Below are positions 1 to 9,867 of a DNA stretch of 64,000 nucleotides, in pieces; positions within the stretch are counted from its first letter, which is position 1, and the number at the start of each line of letters is the position of its first letter. This DNA is from Burkholderia multivorans ATCC BAA-247. Lineage in GTDB: Bacteria; Pseudomonadota; Gammaproteobacteria; Burkholderiales; Burkholderiaceae. The stretch is from contig NZ_CP009832.1 of NCBI RefSeq assembly GCF_000959525.1, forward strand, positions 2,604,001-2,668,000, read 5' to 3'. Below the pieces are notes generated by a model, which worked only from the letters and a program-made list of their open reading frames with translations, was not told the origin of the DNA and did no database searches. A program made the translations under genes and the position numbers.

Positions 1-26
1 ACCGGCGCACCGCTTCAGCGCGTGCT

Positions 27-1490
27 TCAGCTCGTCGGCTTGCGCGGCATGCCGAACCCGCCGAGCAACGCGGCAACCTGACGCTTCGGCGTCTTCTTCT
101 CGGGCTGCGCCGGCTTCGCGTCTTCGGCCTGCTTGGCCGGCGCCGACGGCTCGTACGGCTTGAGGAAGAAATCGTCGACCGGCGGCTCGTGGCGGCGATG
201 ATGCCCACGCTCCGCACCGGGCGACCGGCGGCCCGACGCGCCGCGATGCTCGTCGCGATCGCGCCGCCCGCCGCGCTCGCCGCCGCGTTCACCGCCGCGC
301 TCTTCATGACGATGGCGCGCCGGCTTGTCGAGCACGAGCGTCTGCATCTCGAGCGGACGCTTGATCAGTTTCTCGATATCGGCGAGCTGCTTGCGCTCGT
401 TCGGGCTGCACAGCGACAGCGCGTCGCCGGTCGCGCCCGCACGGCCCGTGCGGCCGATCCGGTGCACGTAGTCTTCCGCGTTGAACGGCAGATCGAAGTT
501 GATCACGGCCGGCAGTTCCGCGATGTCGAGACCGCGCGCGGCCACGTCGGTCGCGACGAGCGCCTCGATCTCGCCGCGCTTGAACGCGTCGAGCGCCTGC
601 ATCCGCTCGAGCTGCGACTTGTCGCCGTGGATCGCCGATGCGACCACGCCGTCGCGTTCGAGCTGACGCGCGAGCCGGCTCGCGCCGATCTTGCTGTTGC
701 AGAATACGATCACCTGCTTGAGGCCGCGATCGCGCAGCAGTTGCACGACCGCCGCCTGCTTGTCGCCTTCGGCGACGTCGTAGACGATCTGCGTGACGTT
801 CGCGTTCGTCGAATTGCTGCGCGCGACTTCGATCGTCTGCGGGTTGCGCAGGTACGTCGACGCAAGCTTCTTGATTTCGGGCGAGAACGTCGCCGAGAAC
901 AGCAGCGTCTGACGCTCCTTCGGCAGCAGGTTCAGGATGCGCTGCAGGTCGGGCAGAAAGCCCATGTCGAGCATCCGGTCCGCTTCATCGAGCACGAGAA
1001 TCTGTACCTGGCCGAGGTTCGCGGTCTTTTGCTGCACGTGGTCGAGCAGACGGCCCGGCGTCGCGATCAGGATCTCGACGCCGCGGCGCAGTTCCGCCAT
1101 CTGCGGGTTCATGTCGACGCCGCCGAACACGACCGCGCTGCGCAGCGGCGTGTGCTTGGCGTATGCGTGCACGTTCGCGGCGACCTGGTCGGCGAGTTCG
1201 CGCGTCGGCGTGAGGATCAGCGCACGCACGGGGTGGCGCGCGGGCGACGCGCTCGTGTTCGCCTGCGGCAGCAGACGCTGGATGATCGGCAGCGAGAAGC
1301 TCGCGGTCTTGCCGGTGCCCGTTTGCGCGGCGCCCATGACGTCGCGGCCGGCGAGCACGACCGGAATGGCCTGCGCCTGGATCGGCGTCGGCGTCGTATA
1401 GCCCTGCTCCGCAATGGCTTTCAGGATATCGGCGGCAAGGCCGAATTGATCGAAGGTGGCGTCGACAGGCTTGGCGACAGAATCGGACAT
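27..1490 (-). CDS. rhlE: DEAD-box ATP-dependent RNA helicase, RhlE type
   Basis: A 487-residue cytoplasmic RNA helicase that uses ATP to remodel RNA, in known systems during ribosome assembly and RNA decay. The sequence shows a Q motif (FGLAADILKAIAEQGYTTPT, about residues 16-35), Walker A AQTGTGKT at 55-62, PTRELA near 95, DEAD near 168, a SAT motif, and HRIGRTGRAG in the second RecA domain. The C-terminal tail is basic and low in complexity, with three consecutive RGGE-like units followed by Arg/His-rich sequence, as in RhlE-type tails that bind RNA. The start at 1490 gives MSDSVAKP and fits the family; the reading frame stays open upstream to 2135, but that part is non-homologous filler. 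It is transcribed away from the MliC gene behind a 380-base leader. Confidence 0.93.
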   Translation of the reverse strand: MSDSVAKPVDATFDQFGLAADILKAIAEQGYTTPTPIQAQAIPVVLAGRDVMGAAQTGTGKTASFSLPIIQRLLPQANTSASPARHPVRALILTPTRELADQVAANVHAYAKHTPLRSAVVFGGVDMNPQMAELRRGVEILIATPGRLLDHVQQKTANLGQVQILVLDEADRMLDMGFLPDLQRILNLLPKERQTLLFSATFSPEIKKLASTYLRNPQTIEVARSNSTNANVTQIVYDVAEGDKQAAVVQLLRDRGLKQVIVFCNSKIGASRLARQLERDGVVASAIHGDKSQLERMQALDAFKRGEIEALVATDVAARGLDIAELPAVINFDLPFNAEDYVHRIGRTGRAGATGDALSLCSPNERKQLADIEKLIKRPLEMQTLVLDKPARHRHEERGGERGGERGGRRDRDEHRGASGRRSPGAERGHHRRHEPPVDDFFLKPYEPSAPAKQAEDAKPAQPEKKTPKRQVAALLGGFGMPRKPTS

Positions 1491-1870
1491 GGTGGCGTTT
1501 CGCTCAAAAGGCGCGGCGGGGACATCGCGCGTCAGGCCGGCCGGGCCTGCGCTCATCACATTTCGGAAGTAGACGGAGCCGCGGCGCGCCGCGCGGCGCC
1601 GCTCTGGCGCTTGGGACCGGTTCGATGCGAACGTCGGACGCCAGGCCGTGCGGACTCCGTTCGGCGCGAATGCCGGCGGAAAGGGCCGTATTGTAGCACC
1701 GTGCGGCCGTCTGTCCGTGACAACGCCGCGAACGGCCGCCACGGCGGTTCGCCGCATGCCTGTGGCGGCTTCGCAGACGGAGGGCGACCCGCGTCCGGCG
1801 CAGCGTTCGAGCCCTGATTGAGTCGCAATCCGGCCGGACCCGGCGCGCTTTCGCGCCGCTCGGCCGCCGC
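1491..1870. other. Intergenic leader between rhlE and the MliC-like gene
   Basis: This 380-base stretch holds no convincing gene. Both neighbours point left, so it is the upstream region of rhlE and the downstream region of the MliC-like gene. A TACAAT -10-like hexamer lies on the minus strand at 1690-1695, but the nearest TTGTCA (1718-1723) is 22 bases away, too far for a standard sigma-70 promoter, so I do not call a promoter. The open frames here are GC-driven and resemble nothing I recognise. Confidence 0.4.
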
Positions 1871-2254
1871 TCAGCCCTTGCGCTTTTTCTTCTTGTCGAC
1901 CTGCACGCAGTCCGCGAGCAGCGGCGGCGATTTCTCGTCGGCGATTTCGTCGCGCAGCGTCGCTTCCTTGCCCTTCGTCCACCACGTATAGCGGCCGGCC
2001 TGATAGCGCACGCCCGACGCCGACACGGTATCGACGAACAGCAGCCGCTGTCCGTTCACGGGCACGAGCGCGAAGCTCTGGCCGTTGCCCGCGAGCCAGT
2101 ACGACACGCGCACCGGCTGCGGCTGGTTCGCGCACTGATACGCGACCGTCTGGCGCGCATCGGCGTCGATTTCCTCGATGGTCAGCTGCGCCGCATGCGC
2201 GACGGAAACGGTAAGGCCGGCCAGCGCGAGCGCGGCGACGGTTTGACGAATCAT
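1871..2254 (-). CDS. MliC-family lysozyme inhibitor-like periplasmic protein
   Basis: A 127-residue exported protein. It has a cleavable signal peptide (MIRQTVAALALAGLTVSVAHA, then AQLTIEE) and a short beta-barrel type domain with the MliC pattern: YQCANQPQPVRVSYW, then GQRLLFVDTVSASGVRYQAGRYTWW. Two cysteines (in YQC and LADC) could form the family's disulphide. MliC proteins bind c-type lysozyme and protect peptidoglycan. The classic members are lipoproteins; this one shows no lipobox cysteine, so it should be periplasmic. It ends in a basic KKKKRKG tail. A GAGAGGA ribosome site lies 6 bases before the ATG. Family assignment is good; actual inhibition of lysozyme is inferred. Confidence 0.75.
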   Translation of the reverse strand: MIRQTVAALALAGLTVSVAHAAQLTIEEIDADARQTVAYQCANQPQPVRVSYWLAGNGQSFALVPVNGQRLLFVDTVSASGVRYQAGRYTWWTKGKEATLRDEIADEKSPPLLADCVQVDKKKKRKG

Positions 2255-2345
2255 GCAGGTCCTCTCGGAAGACGAATGAAAATGCGCGCCTCGCCGGCGC
2301 GCGGCTTGTCGTTGTCGGTTATGGGCAGTGCGCTGTCTGCACGGG

Positions 2346-2531
2346 TCACGGATCGATCACGTCGGCGCATGCGTCGGTCGGCGCCGCGGCGACGTGGCCG
2401 ACGACCGGCACGATCTTGAGCCCGGCCGAGGCGATGCGGCACGGCGCAGCGGCCAGCCCGCAGCCGGCAAGGCCCGCCGCAAGCGCCGCTGCGGCGGCCA
2501 GTTTTGCGATACGCATCCAGATCGGCGCCAT
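2346..2531 (-). CDS. Small lipoprotein (DUF6726-like)
   Basis: A 61-residue predicted lipoprotein. The N-terminus MAPIWMRIAKLAAAAALAAG leads to a lipobox LAGC (Cys24), and the mature part is only about 38 residues, with CRIASAGLKIVPVVGHVAAA and a second and third Cys. It resembles the small DUF6726-type lipoproteins of Burkholderia as I remember them; no function is known. It starts 17 bases after the stop of purT, with a GGGAG ribosome site 7 bases ahead of the ATG, so it is probably co-transcribed with purT. The start at 2531 is the one that gives a proper lipoprotein signal. Confidence 0.7.
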   Translation of the reverse strand: MAPIWMRIAKLAAAAALAAGLAGCGLAAAPCRIASAGLKIVPVVGHVAAAPTDACADVIDP

Positions 2532-2548
2532 GGCGCACTCCCGGTTGA

Positions 2549-3763
2549 TCAGTTGCCCGCTACGGGCCGGACGGCCGCGGCCGCACGTTTGGCGCGCTCG
2601 CGCGCTTCGTCGACGTTCGCGCCCGTCGCGAGCGCGACGCCCATGCGCCGTTTCGTGAAGCTTTCCGGCTTGCCGAACAGCCGCAGATCGGCGCCCGGCA
2701 CCGCGAGCGCGTCGCGCACGCCTTCGAAGGCGATCCCGCGCGCGTCGAGCCCGCCGTAGATCACGGCCGATGCGGCCGGCGAACCGAGCGTCGCGTCGAC
2801 CGGCAGCCCGAGAATCGCGCGCGCGTGCAATTCGAACTCCGACTGGCGCTGCGATGCGAGCGTGACGAGCCCCGTATCGTGCGGCCGCGGGCTCACTTCC
2901 GAGAACCACACTTCGTCGCCGCGCACGAACAGCTCGACGCCGAACAGCCCGCGCCCGCCGAGCGCCTCGGTGACCTTGTGCGCGATCTCGCGCGATTTCT
3001 CGAGCGCCGCCGCGCGCATCGGCTGCGGCTGCCACGATTCGACGTAATCGCCCGCGACCTGCACATGGCCGATCGGCTCGCAGAACCACGTGCGCGTGTC
3101 GAGCGTGACAGGATCGATCGCGCGCACGGTCAGCTGCGTGATTTCGTATTCGAAGTCGATGAAGCCCTCGACGATCACGCGACCGTGATTCACGCGACCG
3201 CCCGCCATCGCGTAGTCCCACGCGGGCTTCACGTCGGCTTCGGTCCGTACGACCGACTGCCCCTTGCCCGACGACGACATCACGGGCTTCACGACGCACG
3301 GCATGCCGATCTGCGCGACCGCGGCCGCGAACTCGTCGAACGACTCGGCGAATGCATACGGCGACGTCGGCAGCCCGAGCGTTTCGGCCGCGAGCCGGCG
3401 AATGCCTTCGCGGTTCATCGTCAATTGCGTCGCGCGTGCGGTCGGGATCACTTCGGCAAGCCCGGCCGCCTCGATCTGCGCGAGCGCGTCGGTCGCGATC
3501 GCCTCGATCTCCGGCACGATCAGGTGCGGACGCTCGGCCTCGACGAGCGCGCGCAGCGCGGCGCCGTCCGTCATGTCGATCACGTGGGCGCGGTGTGCGA
3601 CCTGATGGCCCGGCGCATCCGGGTAACGGTCGACCGCGATGACTTCGACGCCGAGTCGCTGCAACGCGATGACGACTTCCTTGCCGAGCTCGCCGGCGCC
3701 GAGCAGCATGACGCGCGTGGCCGACGGCGAAAGCGGCGTACCGAGCCGCTGACCGATCTGCAT
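2549..3763 (-). CDS. purT: Formate-dependent phosphoribosylglycinamide formyltransferase (GAR transformylase 2)
   Basis: A 404-residue cytoplasmic enzyme of purine synthesis that makes formyl-GAR from GAR, formate and ATP, independent of folate. It shows the three ATP-grasp parts in order: the N-terminal Rossmann-like domain starting [20 protein letters not shown] (residues 18-37), the central ATP-binding segment with [14 protein letters not shown], and the C-terminal part with [20 protein letters not shown], which holds the Mg/ATP Glu residues. Length matches the family (about 390-400). The ribosome site is weak (GCGGGAA). The small lipoprotein gene follows closely downstream. Confidence 0.96.
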   Translation of the reverse strand: MQIGQRLGTPLSPSATRVMLLGAGELGKEVVIALQRLGVEVIAVDRYPDAPGHQVAHRAHVIDMTDGAALRALVEAERPHLIVPEIEAIATDALAQIEAAGLAEVIPTARATQLTMNREGIRRLAAETLGLPTSPYAFAESFDEFAAAVAQIGMPCVVKPVMSSSGKGQSVVRTEADVKPAWDYAMAGGRVNHGRVIVEGFIDFEYEITQLTVRAIDPVTLDTRTWFCEPIGHVQVAGDYVESWQPQPMRAAALEKSREIAHKVTEALGGRGLFGVELFVRGDEVWFSEVSPRPHDTGLVTLASQRQSEFELHARAILGLPVDATLGSPAASAVIYGGLDARGIAFEGVRDALAVPGADLRLFGKPESFTKRRMGVALATGANVDEARERAKRAAAAVRPVAGN

Positions 3764-3964
3764 GTGATTTCCCGCTTCTGGTGGAGGACGAAAACGGCTC
3801 CGATGTTAACACGCGGGCCGGGCCGGTTCGCGCGCTTCGCCGCCGTCGGATGCGGCGCGCGGCCGGGCCGCGAACGTTTTCGCGCGCCGCGTGTCGGCTC
3901 GCCTCGCGCGGCGCGGGTGCGTTACTCTTACGCCTTGTTCAGAATCCGATGAGGCACGAGGCCC

Positions 3965-4510
3965 ATGTTCCACCCGTCCGCCACCGCACGCGCACGCGCC
4001 GGCCTGCTTCGCCCGCTGCGCGCGCCGCTCTGCGCGTTGACCCTTGCCACGCTTCTCGCCGCCTGCGCGATGCCGACCCACCCCGATTCCGCCGCCCCCG
4101 CACCCGATCCGTACAACCCCGCCGCGGTCCAGCTGCTCGACGACACGAGTTGGGAACTGACGCGCTGGCAGAACGCGGACGGCACGCCGCGCGCGATTCC
4201 GCACGGCGACAACGGCGAGCCGATCAAGCTTCAGCTGTCGACGCAATCGGGCGTTCGGCATGCGAGCGGGTTTTCGGGCTGCAACCGCTACATGGGTCCG
4301 TACAACGTGAAGAACGGGCTGCTGAGCTTCGGGCCGCTCGCCGGTACGCGGATGGCCTGTCCGAACACGCTCGGCGGCCAGCTCGAACGCGCGTACCTCG
4401 ATGCGCTCGCGCACATCGCGAAGACCGGCGTGCTGATGCGCGCGCCGCAGCAGTTGCAGATCGTGACCGAAGCCGGCGACACGCTGACGTTCACGCGCCG
4501 CGGTCAATGA
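3965..4510 (+). CDS. META-domain lipoprotein (HslJ-like)
   Basis: A 181-residue protein with an N-terminal export signal ending in a lipobox-like LLAAC (Cys34) and a single META domain. The domain shows LDDTSWELTRW near its start, SGFSGCNRYMGPY in the middle, and GPLAGTRMACPN, the Cys pair and MAC pattern of META/HslJ proteins. Members are envelope proteins linked to heat shock, novobiocin resistance or adhesion in different species; the biochemical role is not known. It stands alone between purT (divergent) and ftsK (same strand, 179 bases downstream). The start is supported by the placement of the signal sequence; an extra Arg-rich stretch lies in the n-region. Confidence 0.8.
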   Translation: MFHPSATARARAGLLRPLRAPLCALTLATLLAACAMPTHPDSAAPAPDPYNPAAVQLLDDTSWELTRWQNADGTPRAIPHGDNGEPIKLQLSTQSGVRHASGFSGCNRYMGPYNVKNGLLSFGPLAGTRMACPNTLGGQLERAYLDALAHIAKTGVLMRAPQQLQIVTEAGDTLTFTRRGQ

Positions 4511-4689
4511 CGTCGCGCGCGGAGATGGCCGACCGGCCGCCTTTCTCCGCGCGCATCGTCCGCATGACCGGTCGCGCGGCGGATTCGCGCCGTGCTGTCC
4601 GGGTGTCCTGTTGGTCCTTGTCCGGGTCGTCGGCCGGTTAAACTCGGCGGGTCGCGCATCGCGCTCCCCGCCTTACTTCGTTTCAAAGC

Positions 4690-7600
4690 ATGCACACGGT
4701 TGTTTTCGGCTGGTTCGGCATCTCCGCCGTCTGGTTCCTCCTCCTCTTCTGGCGTCTCGTGCAGGCGATGCTGCCTGGCGGCGGCGGCCTCGCCGGCCCC
4801 GGCTCGATTCGCCTGTGGCTCGGCTTTGCGGCCGTATTCGTCGCGAGCTGCACGCTGACGAGCGCGCTGTCCGGTCCCGACACGAACGCGCTCGGCCATG
4901 CGTTCGCGGGCGGCTTCGCGCACGTGCTCGGCCCGATCGGCACGCCGGTCGCGATGGTCGTGCTGCTGTTCGCCGGGCTGCCGTGGCTCACCGGCATCGG
5001 CTGGCGCCGGTTCGCCGCCTGGGTCGACACGTCGTTCGGCGTGAAGCTGGCGCGCGACACCGGCGACGACGATGCGCACGGCATCGCGGACCTGCCGCGC
5101 AGCGCGCTGTATCGCGACGACGACATCGTGCAGCCGACCACCGCGCATACCGTCAATCCGATGGCGCCGCGGCAGAACGGCCGCTATGCGCGTCCGACGC
5201 TGTGGAAGCCCGACCCGCAGGCGCGGCCGAAACCGCGCAGCAAGCCGGTGCCGCGCCCGCCGGTGGAGCCCGTCGCGCCGTCGGGCTGGCTGAAGCCCGC
5301 GTCCGGCACGCGGATGCCGGTGCCGCCCGCGCCGCCGGCGACCGGCGCAATGCCGCCGCCGACGATCGGCAGCACCGCGAGCCTCGCGCGCGCCGCCGCG
5401 AATGCGCAGCCGCGTCCTGACCCGGCACCGCTGCCGGCCGGCTTCGAGCCGATGCGGCCGCGTCCGACGGCCCTGCGCCCGGCCGCCGCACTCCGTCAGC
5501 CGGCCGCGCCGCGTGCAACCGTCGCGCCGCGCGCTGCGGCGCCCGCGCCGGCGCGTCCGCTCGCGCGTCCCGCCGGCGGAACCGCGGGCATCGGCGCGTC
5601 CGCGGATGCGTCGCGCCGTCGCGTGGCGGCGCCGCCGCAGAAACGCGCGCCGCTCTATGCGTGGGCCGACAAGCCGGCCGCGCCGATCACGCCGGCTCCG
5701 AGCGTGCATGAAACGCTGCGCTCGATCGAAGCCAGCACCGCGCAGTGGGCGACGCTGGCCGGCGCCGCGGCGTCGGCAGATGCTGCGCGCACGGCGGCGA
5801 GTGCGGCGGGAGTGATTGGCGTTGCCAACGCAAGCGCGGCCGCGGGCGTTGCTGCGCCTGCGCCGTCGGCCGCATCGGGTGCCGGTACATCGACGGTGAC
5901 GGACGACGCCGCGCCGCTGGTCGCCCCTGCCATCGAGCACGACACGGCGGCAACCGCACACGACGACAACGCGCCAATCGTACTGCCCGCATTTGTCGAT
6001 GTCGCGCCGGCTCCCCTCGCTTCCGCGGACGATACCGACATCGAAGCGCGCGCAGAAGCCGGGTACGACGCGTCCGCAAACCACACGAGCGACGCTCGTG
6101 CGTCCGCGGCGCCGCATGCGGACGATGAAACGCCGCAGATCGAGGCCGCGCAGGTCGCTTCGGCAATCGCTAGCGCGTCTGCCCGGCCGGGAGACGCGCC
6201 GATCGAACTCGCGCCGTGGGAAGATTTCGTCGCGCAGCAGGCTGCGGCCGTCGGTACGTCGATCGGTAGCTCGGGGGCGTCGGCGCCCGGCGTCGCAGAC
6301 GGGATCGGCACAATCGCCGCGACCGAGCCGCAGACATCCGCGCTTGCCGCCGCGCCGGCAAGCGACACGGCCCGCGTCGATACGGTCTCTGTATCCACTT
6401 CGGCGATCGACGACAAGAGCACGGCCGAAACGCAGTCCGCACCGCAAGTTGGCGCGGTGCAAGCGTCAATTGCGCCCTCGGGCGCCGCCGCGCAGCATGA
6501 TGCCGAACCGAGCGCTCCCCTTCCCGCTTCCGCGAGCAATGCAGCATCGCCGCCGGTGACGCTCGATCCACAAGCGGTCGCGGCGACGGTGCCGGTAACG
6601 GCAGCCGCTTCGACGGTCGGCCGCGCAAGCGCTCCGCGGGAGGCGGCGGCAACCGTCGCGGCGAAACCTGCGTCGACCGCGGCGGCAACGCCTGCATCCG
6701 CTTCGTTGCCACCGTCCGGCGATATCGTGCCCGGCACCGCTCCCGTTGCGTCCGCACCGGTCGTCGTGCCGCATGATGACGCGCAACCGGCTACTTCCGC
6801 CGTCGTCGCGACTTCGGCATTGAACGACGTCGAGGCCGCGACCGGCACGGCGGTCAATGCGGACGATGCGGTTGCGCCGACGTCGGTGCCGATACCCACA
6901 CAGATCGGCTCGGCAACCGCCGCTCAACCGGTTCCGAGGGCACCGCTTTCATCGACGCCGATGAAGCCGTTCGCGTCGGCCGCGGTGTCGGCACCGTCTG
7001 CGACATCGACAACGCCCGCAACGTCGAGCCCGACCGCATCTCAGCCCCCGATCACGCAGTCGTTGTCGCGTGCCGCTACGGCACAGCAGAGCGAGCACTT
7101 TGGCAGAACCGCGTCGGCCGCAGCCGCTCCGCAGAGTCCGATCGCCTCACTGGCCGCGACCGCACCGTCGAGCAGCCGCTTCGACATGCCGGCCGCCGTC
7201 ACGACGACACCCGCACCCGCGGCAACAACGGCTGCCGTCGAGGGCACGCCGTCCGTCGCACCGACGGCTGCTGCGGCTATGTCGTCCGCTAGTGCCGCAT
7301 CGGTGAGGACTACGGCGAGCCCTTCCGCTCCGGTGCCTGCGTCGGCTACGCCGTCTGCCGGTGCCGTACCGGTGACCACTACCGCGAGCCCTTCCGCTCC
7401 GGTGCCCGTGTCGGCTATGCCGTCCGCCACTACTGCATCGGGGATGACTACCGCGAGCCCGTCCACTGCGACGCCTGCGTCTGTTATCCCGTCCGGCGCC
7501 GCCGCATCGTTGACGACTACGGCGAGCGCGTCCGCTCCGACGCCTGTGCCGGCTACGCCATCCGCCGCTGCCGCATCGGTCACGACTACGGCGAGCCCGT

Positions 7601-9771
7601 CTGCGCCGATGCCCGCACCGGCACCCGCTTTCGGCATTGGCAACACGCGCGTTGCTGTCGGCGGCGCCGCCGCGGACACCGCGAGCATCGCCGAACCGGC
7701 ATCGCCGCGCATGCCGGCCGCGTCGATTTCGTCTTCTGCTGCTGCCACCACCGCCGCACCGCCCACGACCGCTGCATTCGCGGCGTTTGCCGCGAATGCG
7801 CCGGCAACCGCACCGGCAACGCTGTCGACGCTTGCCACCGTCACGGCACCGTCTGCACCGACGACGTTCGCGACCACGGTCGGCGTAACTGCGCCGTCGC
7901 CGAACCCGATGAACCCGCCGGCCGCGCCGAATCCGGCGCCCCAGGCGAACTGGAACGCCACGAGCACCGCGGCTCCGTCGTCCGCACCGTCCTCGACGTC
8001 ACAGCAGCCGACCGCAACCGCACCGGCCGCGACGATTTCGGCCACGACCACGGCGCCGGCCACACCCGCTACCGCGGCAACCCCGCCGGCCGCCCCTGCC
8101 GCGACGGTTTCCGGCATCGCGACGGTCCCGCCGAGCGTCGCCTCCGCGCCGCCATCGTCGCCCACATCCGTCGCCGCGCCCGCCGCAGAACCGGCCGCCC
8201 CGGCCGCCGATACCGCCGCGCAACCGGCTACGACCGCGCCCGCCCGCCAGCCGCGTCCGAACGCGTTCGAATTCCACGCGCCCGCGTCGTTCAGCGTCGA
8301 ACTGCCGACGCTCGACCTGCTCGAACCGGCATCCGACGAGATCGAACCGATCACCGACGAACATCTCGCGCAGACGGGCCAGGTGATCGAACAGCGGCTG
8401 CAGGAATTCAAGGTGCCGGTCACGGTCGTCGGCGCGTCGGCGGGCCCGGTGATCACGCGCTTCGAGATCGAGCCCGCGCTCGGCGTGCGCGGCAGCCAGA
8501 TCGTCGGCCTGATGAAGGATCTGTCGCGCGGCCTCGGCCTGACGTCGATCCGCGTCGTCGAGACGATCCCCGGCAAGACCTGCATGGGTCTCGAACTGCC
8601 GAACGCGAAGCGCCAGATGATCCGCCTGTCCGAGATTCTCGAGTCGCGCCAGTACCAGCACTCGACGTCGCAGCTGACGATCGCGATGGGCAAGGACATC
8701 ACCGGCCATCCGGTCGTCACCGATCTCGCGAAGGCGCCGCACATGCTCGTTGCGGGCACCACCGGTTCGGGCAAGTCGGTCGCGATCAACGCGATGATCC
8801 TGTCGCTGCTGTACAAGGCGACACCCGACGACGTGCGGCTGATCATGATCGATCCGAAGATGCTCGAACTGTCGGTCTACGAAGGCATCCCGCACCTGCT
8901 CGCGCCGGTCGTCACCGACATGAAGCTCGCCGCGAACGCGCTGAACTGGTGCGTCGGCGAAATGGAGAAGCGCTATCGGCTGATGTCGGCGGTCGGCGTG
9001 CGCAATCTCGCGGGCTTCAACCAGAAGATCCGCGACGCCGAGGCGAAGGAAAAGAAGATCGGCAACCCGTTCTCGCTGACGCCGGACGATCCCGAACCGT
9101 TGTCGACGCTGCCGCTGATCGTCGTCGTGATCGACGAGCTCGCCGACCTGATGATGGTGGCCGGCAAGAAGATCGAGGAGCTGATCGCGCGTCTCGCGCA
9201 GAAGGCCCGCGCGGCCGGCATCCATCTGATCCTCGCGACGCAGCGTCCGTCCGTCGACGTGATCACCGGGCTGATCAAGGCGAACATCCCGACGCGCGTC
9301 GCGTTCCAGGTCTCGTCGAAGATCGACTCGCGCACGATCCTCGACCAGATGGGCGCCGAATCGCTGCTCGGTCAGGGCGACATGCTGTTCCTGCCGCCCG
9401 GCACCGGCTATCCGCAACGCGTGCACGGCGCGTTCGTCGCCGACGAGGAAGTGCACCGGATCGTCGAATATCTGAAGCAGTTCGGCGAGCCGCAGTACGA
9501 GGAAGGGATTCTCGACGGCCCGGCCGCCGACGGCGCGACGCAGGACCTGTTCGGCGAAGCGCCCGATGCGGAAGCCGATCCGCTCTACGACGAAGCGGTC
9601 GCGTTCGTCGTGCGCACGCGGCGCGCGTCGATCTCGTCGGTGCAGCGTCAGCTGCGCATCGGCTACAACCGCGCGGCGCGGCTCGTCGAGCAGATGGAAG
9701 CGGCCGGGCTCGTGTCGGCGATGGGCATCAACGGCAGCCGCGAGGTACTGGTGCCGGCCGCGGCCGACTGA
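4690..9771 (+). CDS. ftsK: DNA translocase FtsK with a very long low-complexity linker
   Basis: A 1693-residue septal DNA pump that moves chromosome termini and activates XerCD at dif. The N-terminal about 115 residues hold three or four hydrophobic segments (e.g. [40 protein letters not shown]). Residues about 120-1180 form a low-complexity Ala/Pro/Ser/Thr linker. The motor follows, with Walker A GTTGSGKS at 1356-1363 and Walker B VVVIDE around 1478-1483. The C-terminal gamma winged-helix ([20 protein letters not shown]) binds KOPS sequences. The linker is far longer than in most species and contains 69-base tandem repeats (7303-7620). This length looks normal for Burkholderia FtsK from memory. 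The large open frames on the opposite strand of the linker are composition artefacts. Confidence 0.95.
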   Translation: MHTVVFGWFGISAVWFLLLFWRLVQAMLPGGGGLAGPGSIRLWLGFAAVFVASCTLTSALSGPDTNALGHAFAGGFAHVLGPIGTPVAMVVLLFAGLPWLTGIGWRRFAAWVDTSFGVKLARDTGDDDAHGIADLPRSALYRDDDIVQPTTAHTVNPMAPRQNGRYARPTLWKPDPQARPKPRSKPVPRPPVEPVAPSGWLKPASGTRMPVPPAPPATGAMPPPTIGSTASLARAAANAQPRPDPAPLPAGFEPMRPRPTALRPAAALRQPAAPRATVAPRAAAPAPARPLARPAGGTAGIGASADASRRRVAAPPQKRAPLYAWADKPAAPITPAPSVHETLRSIEASTAQWATLAGAAASADAARTAASAAGVIGVANASAAAGVAAPAPSAASGAGTSTVTDDAAPLVAPAIEHDTAATAHDDNAPIVLPAFVDVAPAPLASADDTDIEARAEAGYDASANHTSDARASAAPHADDETPQIEAAQVASAIASASARPGDAPIELAPWEDFVAQQAAAVGTSIGSSGASAPGVADGIGTIAATEPQTSALAAAPASDTARVDTVSVSTSAIDDKSTAETQSAPQVGAVQASIAPSGAAAQHDAEPSAPLPASASNAASPPVTLDPQAVAATVPVTAAASTVGRASAPREAAATVAAKPASTAAATPASASLPPSGDIVPGTAPVASAPVVVPHDDAQPATSAVVATSALNDVEAATGTAVNADDAVAPTSVPIPTQIGSATAAQPVPRAPLSSTPMKPFASAAVSAPSATSTTPATSSPTASQPPITQSLSRAATAQQSEHFGRTASAAAAPQSPIASLAATAPSSSRFDMPAAVTTTPAPAATTAAVEGTPSVAPTAAAAMSSASAASVRTTASPSAPVPASATPSAGAVPVTTTASPSAPVPVSAMPSATTASGMTTASPSTATPASVIPSGAAASLTTTASASAPTPVPATPSAAAASVTTTASPSAPMPAPAPAFGIGNTRVAVGGAAADTASIAEPASPRMPAASISSSAAATTAAPPTTAAFAAFAANAPATAPATLSTLATVTAPSAPTTFATTVGVTAPSPNPMNPPAAPNPAPQANWNATSTAAPSSAPSSTSQQPTATAPAATISATTTAPATPATAATPPAAPAATVSGIATVPPSVASAPPSSPTSVAAPAAEPAAPAADTAAQPATTAPARQPRPNAFEFHAPASFSVELPTLDLLEPASDEIEPITDEHLAQTGQVIEQRLQEFKVPVTVVGASAGPVITRFEIEPALGVRGSQIVGLMKDLSRGLGLTSIRVVETIPGKTCMGLELPNAKRQMIRLSEILESRQYQHSTSQLTIAMGKDITGHPVVTDLAKAPHMLVAGTTGSGKSVAINAMILSLLYKATPDDVRLIMIDPKMLELSVYEGIPHLLAPVVTDMKLAANALNWCVGEMEKRYRLMSAVGVRNLAGFNQKIRDAEAKEKKIGNPFSLTPDDPEPLSTLPLIVVVIDELADLMMVAGKKIEELIARLAQKARAAGIHLILATQRPSVDVITGLIKANIPTRVAFQVSSKIDSRTILDQMGAESLLGQGDMLFLPPGTGYPQRVHGAFVADEEVHRIVEYLKQFGEPQYEEGILDGPAADGATQDLFGEAPDAEADPLYDEAVAFVVRTRRASISSVQRQLRIGYNRAARLVEQMEAAGLVSAMGINGSREVLVPAAAD
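7303..7620 (+). repeat. 69-base tandem repeat inside the ftsK linker
   Basis: Four complete and one partial copies of a 69-base (23-codon) unit start at 7303, 7372, 7441, 7510 and 7579, all in the ftsK frame. The shared protein pattern is a (V/L/M)TTTASPSAP core, then VPxSATPSAxAAS. The copies have diverged, mostly within codons for Ala, Ser, Thr and Pro. Such in-frame repeats can change number by slippage or recombination without breaking the gene. Confidence 0.85.
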
Positions 9772-9835
9772 TCGTTTCGGCCGCAACCGCAGGCCGCGCC
9801 GCGCGTGCCTGGTACGCGGCCGGCCGCACGAAAGC

Positions 9836-9866
9836 AACAAGGGCGCCGCGAGCGCCCTTGTTCGTT
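9836..9866. terminator. Bidirectional terminator between ftsK and the lactonase gene
   Basis: An 11-base perfect stem (AACAAGGGCGC, 9836-9846, with its complement at 9852-9862) with a 5-base loop lies between the convergent genes. A T-rich run (TTCGTTGTTA) follows on the plus strand, and A-rich sequence precedes it for the minus strand. Confidence 0.7.
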
Positions 9867-9867
9867 G

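Noticed and set aside
1556-1828. A 90-residue minus-strand frame in the rhlE leader.
   Set aside because: Arg/Pro/Ser-rich with no domain, no ribosome site and no resemblance to a known protein; typical GC-rich noise.
7303-7620. The ftsK tandem repeats as a CRISPR array.
   Set aside because: The units adjoin each other without unique spacers and keep the reading frame of ftsK.
7041-8846. A 601-residue open frame on the minus strand of the ftsK linker.
   Set aside because: It is the exact reverse of the Ala/Ser/Thr/Pro repeat region, so the GC bias keeps it open; it gives a low-complexity Ala/Gly/Val/Asp protein without any domain or ribosome site.
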